A DNA stretch of 64,000 nucleotides from Actinomycetes bacterium (GTDB lineage: Bacteria > Actinomycetota > Actinomycetes > Propionibacteriales > Nocardioidaceae), in contig JAEWOG010000099.1 of the NCBI GenBank assembly GCA_023460975.1, positions 1 to 64,000 on the forward strand, given 5' to 3'. How positions within the stretch are numbered: position 1 is the first letter of the stretch; every line of letters begins with the position of its first letter. The position numbers were made by a program, and so were the translations under genes. Positions 45,125 to 54,736 of the stretch are shown piece by piece. The notes under the pieces are model-generated. The model ran no database searches. It was not told the DNA's origin and saw nothing but the letters and a program-made list of their open reading frames with translations.

Positions 45125-46037
45125 GCGCTCCGAGGAGCCGACGTCCGCCTCGACCAGCCGCCTACAACTCCTGGCAGCGCTGTCGCTGCTGGCGCTGACG
45201 GCAGCATGGGGTTCGACTTTTTTCATGATCAAGGACCTCCTCGACAGGGTCCCCACGCTCGACTTCCTCGCCATCCGCTTCGCCATCGCCGCGGTCGTCC
45301 TGGTCGCGCTGTCGCCCCGCGCGGTCGCCAGGCTGCCGCGCGCGGCCAAGCGTCACGCCGTCGTCCTGGGCGCGCTGTACGGCGTCGCCCAGGTCCTCCA
45401 GACCGCGGGCCTGGCCCACACTGACGCCAGCGTGAGTGGCTTCGTCACCGGCATGTACGTGGTCCTGACCCCGGTGCTCGCCTCGCTCATCCTGCGTACC
45501 CGGATCAATGCCGTGACCTGGGGAGCCGTGGCGTTGGCGACCCTCGGTCTGGGGATCCTGACGCTGTCGGGCTTCTCGGTGGGCTATGGCGAGACCATCA
45601 CGTTCATCGCGGCCGCGCTGTACGCACTGCACATCGTCGGTCTCGGGGCCTGGTCCACGCCCGAGCAGGCCATGGGCATGACCACGCTGCAGATGATCGT
45701 CATCGCTGCGCTGTGTCTGATCAGCTCCGCTCCCGGCGGCATCGTGCTTCCCCAGGGGACCGGCGACTGGCTCAGCGTCATCTACATGGCCGTCGTCGTC
45801 GGTGCACTGGGGCTGCTCGCCCAGACCTGGGCCCAGGCGCACCTGCCCCCGACGCGCAGCGCGATCATCATGGCCATGGAGCCCGTCTTCGCGTCGGTCT
45901 TCGCGATCTGGCTGGGCGGCGAGCACGTGACGTCGCGGTTGCTCCTGGGCGGCGCGATGGTGCTGGTGGCGATGGTCGTGGTGGAACTGCCCAAACGCCG
46001 CAAGATCGAGGGCGAGGTCCCGCACATCGCCGTGTGA
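45117..46037 (+). CDS. EamA/DMT-family transporter
   Basis: A 306-aa membrane protein with ten predicted helices in two EamA halves. WGSTFFMIKDLL opens the first; PTRSAIIMAMEPVFASVFAIWLGGE is typical of the second. The substrate (metabolite or amino-acid export) is unknown. GTG at 45117 is set inside the end of nfo, so translation is coupled. Confidence 0.88.
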   Translation: MTERSEEPTSASTSRLQLLAALSLLALTAAWGSTFFMIKDLLDRVPTLDFLAIRFAIAAVVLVALSPRAVARLPRAAKRHAVVLGALYGVAQVLQTAGLAHTDASVSGFVTGMYVVLTPVLASLILRTRINAVTWGAVALATLGLGILTLSGFSVGYGETITFIAAALYALHIVGLGAWSTPEQAMGMTTLQMIVIAALCLISSAPGGIVLPQGTGDWLSVIYMAVVVGALGLLAQTWAQAHLPPTRSAIIMAMEPVFASVFAIWLGGEHVTSRLLLGGAMVLVAMVVVELPKRRKIEGEVPHIAV

Positions 46038-46093
46038 GCTGTGGCGCCCACCTCATGCACGGGGTTTCGTCGGTGTTCCTTCGGCCCGTTGCC

Positions 46094-46105
46094 TAGGCTG
46101 GCGCC
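46094..46105 (+). promoter_or_regulatory. -10 element for leaderless zinc-ribbon gene
   Basis: TAGGCT, six bases, ATG at 46106. Confidence 0.6.
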
Positions 46106-46891
46106 ATGGACCGCTGTGCGAAGTGCGACGCCGCGCTGGGGCCCGACCGCTTCTGCATGAACTGCGGGCACCGGGTCGGCGACCCCGTGGCGCCAGGCGA
46201 CCGCATCCTCGCCGTGCCGCCGACGCCGCCGGCCCAGCAGACGCCCCCGCGCAGGTGGGCGCTGATCGGCGGAATCTCCGTACTCGTCCTGGTTCTTGTC
46301 GTGATCACCTCGTGCCTGGCGGGCGGTGACGACACCCGAGCCGAGGATCCCGGCCCGGCGGCCACATCCGAGCCATCTCCCACCCCCGACGAGACGGCCA
46401 CGGCACCGCCGCAGACGCACACGAACGTCACCTCTTCGGCGCAGGCGTGGGCCTCGGCGACCGCCACGGCCACGCGCGAGCTCGACGGCAGCACCGTCAG
46501 CTTCGACGCAGCCCACCTGGTCGACGGCAAGCGCGCCACGGCGTGGCGAGTGCCCGGCGACGGGCGCGAGGTCGAGCTGTCCTTCACGTTCTCCAGCCCT
46601 CACACCCTCAGCAAGGTGGGGCTCGTCAACGGGTGGGACAAGGTGGTCCGCGACGTCGACTGGTATCCGCTCAACCGCCGGATCACGAAGGCCGTGTGGC
46701 TCTTCGACGACGGTTCGCGCGTGGTCCAGAAGTTCACCCAGCGGCGCACACTGCAGCGGCTGCGCATCGATCCTGTCACCACGACCACCGTACGGCTGCG
46801 GATCCGCACGACGACCGCTCCGGGCGAGGGCCTGATGGGGCGCGACTACACGGCGATCAGCGACGTCGCCTTTGCCGGCGCCCCGGCCTGA
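46106..46891 (+). CDS. Zinc-ribbon membrane protein with discoidin-like (glycan-binding) domain
   Basis: A 261-aa protein with a C4 zinc ribbon at the extreme N-terminus (C4, C7, C17, C20), a membrane helix (about 51-72), a Thr/Pro linker, and a beta-sandwich resembling F5/8-type C or 'NADase-type glycan-binding' domains (about 105-258: AAHLVDGKRATAWRV, LSKVGLVNG). That domain often accompanies secreted effectors, but none is fused here. The zinc ribbon should face the cytoplasm and the sandwich the outside. Confidence 0.78.
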   Translation: MDRCAKCDAALGPDRFCMNCGHRVGDPVAPGDRILAVPPTPPAQQTPPRRWALIGGISVLVLVLVVITSCLAGGDDTRAEDPGPAATSEPSPTPDETATAPPQTHTNVTSSAQAWASATATATRELDGSTVSFDAAHLVDGKRATAWRVPGDGREVELSFTFSSPHTLSKVGLVNGWDKVVRDVDWYPLNRRITKAVWLFDDGSRVVQKFTQRRTLQRLRIDPVTTTTVRLRIRTTTAPGEGLMGRDYTAISDVAFAGAPA

Positions 46892-46892
46892 C

Positions 46893-47346
46893 ATGCCGCG
46901 CATCACCGTCGAACCCCTGGTGCTCGACGGTGTCGACGGGGCCGTCGACGTGTGGCTGCGCGCGCGGCACGCGCGCCACATCACACCCAGCCCCGCCCGT
47001 CGCGAGCGGGTCGCCCACAAGATTGCCACCGCGGCCACCGCGGATGACCAGCTCTCCCTCGTGGCGTACTACGGCGAACACCTGGCCGGCATGGCGCTGG
47101 CCGAGCCGTACGCCGGACCCGAGGCCACCACGCCCACGGGACACGTGTCGATGGTCTTCGTCGTCCCGGAGTACTGGGGCTGCCGGATCGGCTCGGCGCT
47201 GCTGAGTCGCCTCCAGGGCGCGCCATCCTGGCAGGCGCTCAGCCTGTGGACACGCACGGAGAACCGGCGTGCCCTTCGCCTCTACGCCGCGGCGGGGTTC
47301 GCGGACACGGGTGAGCGCTCGGTGCTGGGCAAGGGCGAGGAGATCC

Positions 47347-47372
<26 letters not shown>
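46893..47372 (+). CDS. GNAT family N-acetyltransferase
   Basis: A 159-aa GNAT protein: the acetyl-CoA segment is [20 protein letters not shown], and [14 protein letters not shown] is motif B. Substrate unknown. ATG at 46893 is 1 bp after the stop of the zinc-ribbon gene. Its 3' end overlaps the convergent threonine aldolase gene by 26 bp. Confidence 0.88.
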
Positions 47373-48351
<979 letters not shown>

Positions 48352-48357
48352 ACGACG

Positions 48358-48363
48358 AAACTA
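48358..48363 (-). promoter_or_regulatory. -10 element for leaderless threonine aldolase
   Basis: Minus-strand TAGTTT, six bases, GTG at 48351. Confidence 0.45.
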
Positions 48364-48376
48364 CCCCGCCGGGCGA

Positions 48377-49714
48377 TCAGCGCTTGCGCAGCATCTCCGC
48401 AACCAGGAACGCCAGCTCCAGGCTCTGCACCCGGTTGAGGCGCGGGTCGACGACGGACTCGTAGCGATGCGCCAGACGTGCCTCGTCGATCTCCTCGCCG
48501 CCGCCGATCACCTCGGTGACGTCGTCGCCGGTCATCTCGACCAGCATGCCGCCGGGCACGGTGCCGAGCGCACGGTGCACGTCGAAGAAGCCCTGGACCT
48601 CGTCGAGCACTTCGTCGAAGCGACGCGTCTTGTAGTCGTTGGACGAGGTGAAGGTGTTGCCGTGCATCGGGTCGGTGATCCACGCGACGTTGAGACCCTC
48701 GGCAGTGACCTTCTCGACCAGCGGCGGCAGGCCGTCGCGGATCTTGCCGGCGCCGAAGCGCGTGATGAAGGTCAGGCGACCTTCCTCGTTGTCCGGGTTG
48801 AGCTTGCGAGCCAGGTCGATGGCGTCCTCGGGCGTCGCGGTCGGCCCGAGCTTGCAGCCGATGGGGTTGCGGATGTGGCGGAAGTACTCGACGTGGGCAC
48901 CGTCGAGCTGGCGCGTACGTTCGCCGATCCACACGAAGTGACCCGACACGTTGTACGGCTGGTCGGTGCGCGAGTCGATGCGCGTCATCGCGTGCTCGTA
49001 CTCCATGAGGAGTGCCTCGTGGCTGGAGTAGAAGTCGACGCTGCGGAACTCATCGGGCGATGCGCCGATCGCCTTCATGAACTCCAGGGCGCGGTCGATC
49101 TCGGAGGCCATCTGCTCGTAGCGCTGCGTGAACGGCGAGGACCGGATGAAGTCCTGGTTCCATGCGTGCACCTGCCGCAGGTCGGCGTACCCGCCGGTGA
49201 CGAACGCGCGCACCAGGTTGAGGGTGGCTGCCGAGTTGTTGTAGACCTCGACCATCCGCTGCGGGTCCGGGATGCGCGATTCGGGCGTGAAGTCGAAGCC
49301 GTTGACAGCGTCGCCGCGGTAGGCAGGCAGGGTCACACCGTCGCGCGTCTCCATGTCCGAGGAGCGCGGCTTCGCGTACTGACCGGCAAGCCGGCCGAGC
49401 TTGACCACCGGCACGGACCCGGCGTACGTCAGGACCACGGCCATCTGCAGCAGCACGCGCAGCTTGTTGCGCACGTTGTCCGCCGTCACGTCGGCGAACG
49501 TCTCCGCGCAGTCGCCGCCCTGGAGCAGGAACGCCTCGCCGCGCGAGACCTGGGCGATCTTGTCCTTGAGGGAGTCACATTCGCCCGCAAAGACCAGCGG
49601 CGGCAGGCCGCGCAACCGGTCGACGGTGCCCGAGAGGGCGTCGGCGTCCGGATAGGTCGGCTGCTGCAGGGGCTTGAGGTCGTGCAACTGCTGCAGAGTG
49701 GGGAACGTGCTCAC
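48377..49714 (-). CDS. aroG: 3-deoxy-7-phosphoheptulonate (DAHP) synthase, class II
   Basis: First enzyme of the shikimate pathway, plant-like class II. The 445-aa protein has LQGGDCAETF, GQYAKPRSSD, DFYSSHEALLMEYE and WITDPMHGNT, all signatures of this class. GTG at 49714 with TAGGCT six bases upstream. No other aromatic gene is close by, though the GNAT-chorismate mutase fusion is in the same window. Confidence 0.95.
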   Translation of the reverse strand: MSTFPTLQQLHDLKPLQQPTYPDADALSGTVDRLRGLPPLVFAGECDSLKDKIAQVSRGEAFLLQGGDCAETFADVTADNVRNKLRVLLQMAVVLTYAGSVPVVKLGRLAGQYAKPRSSDMETRDGVTLPAYRGDAVNGFDFTPESRIPDPQRMVEVYNNSAATLNLVRAFVTGGYADLRQVHAWNQDFIRSSPFTQRYEQMASEIDRALEFMKAIGASPDEFRSVDFYSSHEALLMEYEHAMTRIDSRTDQPYNVSGHFVWIGERTRQLDGAHVEYFRHIRNPIGCKLGPTATPEDAIDLARKLNPDNEEGRLTFITRFGAGKIRDGLPPLVEKVTAEGLNVAWITDPMHGNTFTSSNDYKTRRFDEVLDEVQGFFDVHRALGTVPGGMLVEMTGDDVTEVIGGGEEIDEARLAHRYESVVDPRLNRVQSLELAFLVAEMLRKR

Positions 49715-49720
49715 GGCTCC

Positions 49721-49726
49721 AGCCTA
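49721..49726 (-). promoter_or_regulatory. -10 element for leaderless DAHP synthase
   Basis: Minus-strand TAGGCT, six bases, GTG at 49714. Confidence 0.6.
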
Positions 49727-49806
49727 CGTTCTGGACCGCCACGACCCGCCCCGAGCCCGCCCCATGGGACGTCCCCGTGCCCAGCGTCACATGCGTGGGG
49801 CGACCC

Positions 49807-50418
49807 TCAGCCCCGGTCGGTGCCCAGGTCGTCGGTGCCCAGATCGAGGTAGCCAGCCAGGAGTCGACGCAGCAGCGCCAACGTCTCGCCCTCGGGCAGG
49901 GGGCGATCCTGCCCGGCGGTGCTGTGGGTGACCTTGACGGTCAGGCTGCCCACGAGTTCTGCCACGACCTCGGGGTGCGGCTCACCCATCGCACGCAGCG
50001 CTGCCAGCAGCGGCACTTGGAGCTCAGCGTGGAACTGGGCCATCGGGCCGGCGAGAACGCTGGGCTCGACGACGTCCGTCAGCGCGGTGGCCACCGCCTG
50101 TTCCTCACTGTGGAAGAGCTTCACATTGGCCCGGACGTACGCCCACACCTTCTCCCCCGGTGTGCCGGCCTCGTCGACCGCGGACGCCACCCTGCGCGAC
50201 CAGTCCGGGAGCACTTCGTGGACGACGGCCGCCATCAAGTCATCGCGCGAGGAGAAGTACTGGTAGACGCTCGAGCGAGCCAACCCCGCGATCGCGCCCA
50301 CCTCGGCCAGCGAGGGCACTGCGCCCGTCGAGGCCAGGTGGGACCGTGCCGCATCCAGCATGGCGCGGCGCTGACGGGCGCGATGCTCCGCCACGGTCGG
50401 CGCATCGATCCTTGGCAC
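49807..50418 (-). CDS. TetR family transcriptional regulator
   Basis: A 203-aa repressor. The HTH is LAEVGAIAGLARSSVYQYFSSRDDL (about 38-62), followed by a helical ligand domain. It is the third gene of a FtsX-ABC-TetR operon whose promoter region has two tandem operators, so it probably represses its own operon. ATG at 50418, 28 bp after the ABC gene. Confidence 0.9.
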   Translation of the reverse strand: MPRIDAPTVAEHRARQRRAMLDAARSHLASTGAVPSLAEVGAIAGLARSSVYQYFSSRDDLMAAVVHEVLPDWSRRVASAVDEAGTPGEKVWAYVRANVKLFHSEEQAVATALTDVVEPSVLAGPMAQFHAELQVPLLAALRAMGEPHPEVVAELVGSLTVKVTHSTAGQDRPLPEGETLALLRRLLAGYLDLGTDDLGTDRG

Positions 50419-50446
50419 GGCCCCTCCTGCTCGCTCGTGGTGGTCC

Positions 50447-51136
50447 TCAGCGGGCGGAGCCGCTGGCGTCGTACGCCTGCAGGCGCCCGTCCATCATCTC
50501 GTGAACGCGGTCGCAGTGGTGCAGCACCTCGTGGTCGTGCGTCACCATCACGGTCGCCACGCCGTGCTCATGGGTCTCACGGGCCAGCAGCGCAACCACG
50601 TCCTGGGAGCGCTGGCGGTCCAGCGCCGCGGTGGGCTCGTCGACCAGCAGCACGGAGGGCCGGTGCACCAGCGCCCGTGCGATCCCCACGCGCTGACGCT
50701 CTCCACCCGAGAGTTGGTGCGGACGGCGCTGGGCCTTGTGGTCCATGCCGACCTCGGCCAGCAGTGCCATCGAGTCCCGCGGGGACTCGACGCGCCCGAA
50801 GGTGAGCGGGAGCCGCAGCTGGTCGACGGCGGTGAGGGCAGGCACCAGGTTGCCGCTCTGGAACACGAACCCGATGGCATCGCGTCGGATGCGGGTGAGC
50901 TCCTTGGCCGATGCGGTCGTCACGTCGGTGCCCGCCACGCGGACGATGCCCGAGTCAACACGCACCAGAGCCCCGGCCACGGCGAGCAGGCTCGACTTGC
51001 CCGATCCCGAGGGGCCGACCACGGCGACGAGCTCGCCGGGGGCCACGGACAGACTAACCGCGTCGAGAGCGACGACCGTCTCGTCGCCGTCGCCGTGGGT
51101 CACGGTGACATCAGTGAGTTCGAGTCCGGTGCTCAT
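50447..51136 (-). CDS. ABC transporter ATP-binding protein (MacB/LolD type)
   Basis: A 229-aa ATPase with Walker A VGPSGSGKSS, signature LSGGERQRVGIARAL, Walker B VLLVDEPTAALD, and the H-loop HD in VTHDHE. FtsX-family partners usually use such ATPases for lipid, peptide or drug export or for mechanical signalling. ATG at 51136 overlaps the permease stop as ATGA. Confidence 0.93.
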   Translation of the reverse strand: MSTGLELTDVTVTHGDGDETVVALDAVSLSVAPGELVAVVGPSGSGKSSLLAVAGALVRVDSGIVRVAGTDVTTASAKELTRIRRDAIGFVFQSGNLVPALTAVDQLRLPLTFGRVESPRDSMALLAEVGMDHKAQRRPHQLSGGERQRVGIARALVHRPSVLLVDEPTAALDRQRSQDVVALLARETHEHGVATVMVTHDHEVLHHCDRVHEMMDGRLQAYDASGSAR

Positions 51137-52260
51137 CGGTTGCCTCCCAGAGCGGTGAGTGGGTCGACGCGGGTGATGCGCAGTACGGCGACGACGGCGC
51201 CGAGCATCCCGAGCAGCACGACGAGCGCGCTGGCGGTGGCCACGTCGGATGCCTGCAGGTGGAACGGCATGGGCGTGCTGGCGAGGAAGCTGCCCATGGC
51301 CACTCCGAGGGCGACCCCGAGGCCCACGGAACCCACGAGCAGGATGAGGGACTGCACGAGGCTGTCCCGGACCAGGTAGCCGGTGGAGGCGCCCATGGCC
51401 CGCATGACGGCGATCTCGCCCCGCCGCTGGATGGTGACCACGGTGAAGAACGCCCCGACCACGAGCGCGGCGATCGCGTAGAGGAACCACTGGATCATGC
51501 TCAGCGTCATGGTCTCGGCGGTGTAGCCGGGCGAGGCGTCGAACGACTCCTCGCTGGACAGCGTCGTCGTCCCGGCCGCCGCGTCACCGGCACTGGCGTC
51601 GAAGTCGTCCGCGGCCCGCAGGGCCACCGCGGTGAACTCGGTGCTGGCGTGGGGCGAGATCTCCTCCCCCGGGCGCGTACCCGAGGCGATCTCCTGCCAG
51701 ATGCCCAGACCGACGTAGCCCACGTCGATGTGGCCGAAGGTGTGCTGCCCCTCGAGCGTGCCCACGACGCGCAGTTCGGTGCCGATCTGGTCGACCACGA
51801 CCGTGTCGCCGATCGCGACGCCCTCGTCGAGTGCGGTCTCGCTCACCACGAGACCTGCCGGGTCCTCGCCGAGGCGGGCGCCCGCAGCGGGCGCGGGGTC
51901 CATGAAGGAGCCGGGCTCGACGCCGAACAGCGCCAGGTCGATCTCGACGCCGGACTCCGTACGGCCGTTGACCAAGGTGGTGCCCAACCGGGCTGCGTCC
52001 TCGACGCCCGCCACGTCCTGCCACGCCTCGTACGCCTCATCGGTGACGACGGAACGGGAGAAGGCGGAACTCTCGTCCACCCCGCCGACGAAGGCGTAGT
52101 GGGTGGCGGGCGACTTCTTCAGACCGGAGACGCCGTCGTTGACCAGCCCGACGGACAGACCGCTCAGCATGACCATCAGGACCGCAACCAGGGCCACCAC
52201 GGACCCCATGAGCGCGAATCGTCCACGGGCGAATGTCAGCTCTCTCAGCGCGAGGAACAT
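51133..52260 (-). CDS. FtsX-like ABC permease
   Basis: A 375-aa permease: one N-terminal helix (about 18-40), a large extracellular domain (45-240), and three C-terminal helices. The last part shows the FtsX motif AVMRAMGASTGYL. A single FtsX-like half subunit would act as a homodimer with the ATPase. First gene of the TetR-regulated operon; ATG at 52260. Confidence 0.92.
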   Translation of the reverse strand: MFLALRELTFARGRFALMGSVVALVAVLMVMLSGLSVGLVNDGVSGLKKSPATHYAFVGGVDESSAFSRSVVTDEAYEAWQDVAGVEDAARLGTTLVNGRTESGVEIDLALFGVEPGSFMDPAPAAGARLGEDPAGLVVSETALDEGVAIGDTVVVDQIGTELRVVGTLEGQHTFGHIDVGYVGLGIWQEIASGTRPGEEISPHASTEFTAVALRAADDFDASAGDAAAGTTTLSSEESFDASPGYTAETMTLSMIQWFLYAIAALVVGAFFTVVTIQRRGEIAVMRAMGASTGYLVRDSLVQSLILLVGSVGLGVALGVAMGSFLASTPMPFHLQASDVATASALVVLLGMLGAVVAVLRITRVDPLTALGGNR

Positions 52261-52276
52261 GCGCGCTCCAGCAATG

Positions 52277-52320
52277 TTGTCGACATCATGTCGGCAACTT
52301 TACCGACACGCTGTCGTCAA
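52277..52320. promoter_or_regulatory. Two tandem TetR-type operators
   Basis: Two 21-bp palindromes share the plan TT-N2-CGACA-N3-TGTCG-N2-AA: site 1 at 52277-52297 (extends to a 23-bp palindrome with one mismatch at 52276-52298) and site 2 at 52300-52320, centres 23 bp apart. They lie 16-60 bp upstream of the FtsX gene. Confidence 0.85.
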
Positions 52321-52421
52321 CCCCAGTCGCCGCCGGGGAGACGTACGTCGCAGGCCCCGGGCGACCGTGGCGCGACCGCTGTGGGGCAACCACTGCGGCG
52401 AGACGAGGGTGGCGCTCAGCC

Positions 52422-53867
52422 TCAGCCGCTCAGGTCATCGATGTCACGGAAACCGGTCTTCTTGGCCCGGACTCCACGGTTGGTCATCCAGGTGAAGGCC
52501 CACAGCACGACGCCGATGCCCAACATCGCCCCCGCGATCTTGTACTGCAACGGGTCTCGGTCACCCCACGGGACGATGATGAGGGCCAACGCGAGCACCG
52601 CCGCCGCCACGGGAGTGGGGCCGGGTGAGCGGAAGAAGCCCTCCTTCGAGTCGCGTCGCAGCACCAGACAGGCGACGTTGACGATGGCGAAGACCGCGAG
52701 CAGCAGGAGGGACGTGGTGCCGGAGAGCTGGGTCACCACCGGGGAGTCCGACTTGTTGGCGACGAACCAGATCAGCACGAGCGCCAGCGCCGAGGAGAAC
52801 GCGATGCCGACCCACGGGGCGCGTCGGTTCGGTGACACCGCCGCGAGCGAGCGAGGCAGGACGTCCTGCTTGGCCAAGCCGTAGAGCAGTCGGCTTGCCA
52901 TGAGCATGTTGATCAACGCCGTGTTGGCCACGGCGAACACTGCCAGGAACGGGAAGATCCGGTCGATCGGCACATCGGGAGCACCCTTGCTGACCACCTC
53001 GAGGAGCGCCCGGCCCTCGGACTCGTTGATCGTGCCCAACTCAGCGGGGGTCAGCACGGCCACCACGCTGACGGCCACGAGCATGTAGATGATCACGGCG
53101 ATCCCCAGACCCGTGAGCATCGTGCGCGGGAAGATCCGCTCAGGCTCGTGGCACTCCTCGACCATGTTGACCGAGTCCTCGAACCCGACCATCGCGAAGA
53201 AGGCCACCGAGGTCGCGAGCGTGATCGCCATGAAGGCGCTCTGGTCGTCCGCGGTCTGGAACGTCACGACCCGGCTCAGGTCCCCGTCGCCGCGCGCCAT
53301 CGCCCACAGCCCCACGCCGATGACCAGGCCCAGGGCCGTCATCTCGACGAGGGTGAGGATCACGTTGAACTTCACGCTCTCCCCCACCCCGCGCAGGTTG
53401 ATCAGGGCGAGCAGGATCATGAACCCCATCGCGATCAGCATGATCGTGGTGGTGCCCGGCGCTTCGTCGAGCCAGCCGTTGACCACCAAGCCGCCAGTCA
53501 GGTTCTGAGCAAGGACGTTGGCGGACGTCGACGCACTCGTGATGCCCGAGCAGACCACCGCGAAGGCCACGATGAAGGTGATGAAGTGGATGCCGAAGGC
53601 CTTGTGCGTGTAGAGCGCGGCACCGGCGGCCTGCGGATACTTCGTGACCAACTCGAGGTAGGACAGCGCCGTCATCGTGGCGACGATGAAGGCCAGCAGG
53701 AATGGCAACCACACCATCCCGCCGACGGTGGCCGCCATCTGACCGGTCACGGCGTACACGCCCGCGCCGAGGATGTCTCCGACGATGAACAGGAGGAGGA
53801 GCCTGGGCCCCATCACCCGCTTCAACTCATGCTGGCTGTGGTCCCGTTCTTCGGTCGCGACACTCAT
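52422..53867 (-). CDS. APC family amino acid permease
   Basis: A 481-aa transporter with twelve predicted helices. VGDILGAGVYAVTGQMA in helix 1 is the APC-fold signature, and MVGFEDSVNMVEE is helix 6. Amino acid or polyamine/cation substrates are possible. ATG at 53867 with AGGGGG upstream; a longer frame to 53933 lacks conserved features. An extra C-terminal tail follows the last helix. Confidence 0.92.
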   Translation of the reverse strand: MSVATEERDHSQHELKRVMGPRLLLLFIVGDILGAGVYAVTGQMAATVGGMVWLPFLLAFIVATMTALSYLELVTKYPQAAGAALYTHKAFGIHFITFIVAFAVVCSGITSASTSANVLAQNLTGGLVVNGWLDEAPGTTTIMLIAMGFMILLALINLRGVGESVKFNVILTLVEMTALGLVIGVGLWAMARGDGDLSRVVTFQTADDQSAFMAITLATSVAFFAMVGFEDSVNMVEECHEPERIFPRTMLTGLGIAVIIYMLVAVSVVAVLTPAELGTINESEGRALLEVVSKGAPDVPIDRIFPFLAVFAVANTALINMLMASRLLYGLAKQDVLPRSLAAVSPNRRAPWVGIAFSSALALVLIWFVANKSDSPVVTQLSGTTSLLLLAVFAIVNVACLVLRRDSKEGFFRSPGPTPVAAAVLALALIIVPWGDRDPLQYKIAGAMLGIGVVLWAFTWMTNRGVRAKKTGFRDIDDLSG

Positions 53868-53943
53868 GCTGCCCCCTGGGGTCCCGAAACGCGTCTGAGG
53901 TCCACTGTGCTCCGGATGCCGAGGTCGTGACAAGCGTCACGCC

Positions 53944-54629
53944 TCAGCGGATCTCGCAGTCCGCCGCGCCGCTGCACGGGAGGATCTCGTGCTCCTCCAG
54001 GAGCTCCCCCGCTGCGTCGTACGCCAGCACCCGGTCGAGAGGCCCCGACACGTCGGCGAAGAAGACGGTGTCGTGACGGTCGACTCCCTCCGCGATCTGC
54101 CCCTCCACCTGAGTCCCGTCCTCGAGCACGTACACGACCCGCGCGGCCCCGGCATGTGCGACACCGATCCACACAGTGGTGGGCGTCCCTGTCGAGTAGT
54201 TCTCGAGAGTGTGCAGCTGCATCGGCTCGCCCTCGACCATCGGCCCGGGACGACCGAAGTTGAACACGAGCTCGTACGCGGAGCCGCTCGCCGCGAGCAC
54301 GGCCGGGTGGCACGGCTTGCGAGTGTCATCGACGCGCCGGCGCCGGTGGAGTCACCGGGGCCGCGGGCCTCGGGCACCGTGGCGTGCGGGATCTCCCCTG
54401 TTCGGCGGCGGCGCAACCGGTCGATGTTGGCATTCACCACGATGCGGCGCGCGTACGCAACCGCGTCCGCGCGCCGGACCGTACGCCACTTGGCCCAAGT
54501 GCGCACCAGGGCCGTCTGCGCCAGGTCCTCGGCGAGGTGGGAGTCACCGGTCAGCAGCAGGCCCATGCGGACCAGCCGCGGCCACGCTTCCTGCGCGAAC
54601 CGGTCGAACTCCGCCTCGTGCCCAGCCAC
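53944..54629 (-). pseudogene. Remnant of a SigE-family sigma factor joined to the tail of its neighbour
   Basis: From GTG 54629 the first ~85 residues are sigma-70 region 2 (FDRFAQEAWPRLVRMG, AEDLAQTALVRTWAKW, YARRIVVNANIDRLRRRR). The sigma similarity then stops and the frame continues as Ser/Arg-rich noise. From about 54330 another frame codes a protein-like tail (AYELVFNFGRPG to ADCEIR, stop at 53944) that looks like the C-terminus of the partner protein often encoded after such sigma genes. Region 4 of sigma and the partner's front are missing. A deletion fusing two genes out of frame explains this. Confidence 0.7.
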
Positions 54630-54694
54630 GGCGCCCCCCTGAGTGTCTCTGCACCTTCTCACCCTCTCTACGGATCAGGGGCGAGAAAGGTTCT

Positions 54695-54724
54695 GTGGCG
54701 CCAGCGAATTGTCACTGGCGCCAC
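54695..54724. terminator. Hairpin after pfkA
   Basis: Perfect 10-bp stem GTGGCGCCAG / CTGGCGCCAC with a 10-nt loop, starting 13 bp after the pfkA stop. No clear T-tract, so termination strength is uncertain. Confidence 0.6.
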
Positions 54725-54736
54725 CGGGACCTTGCC

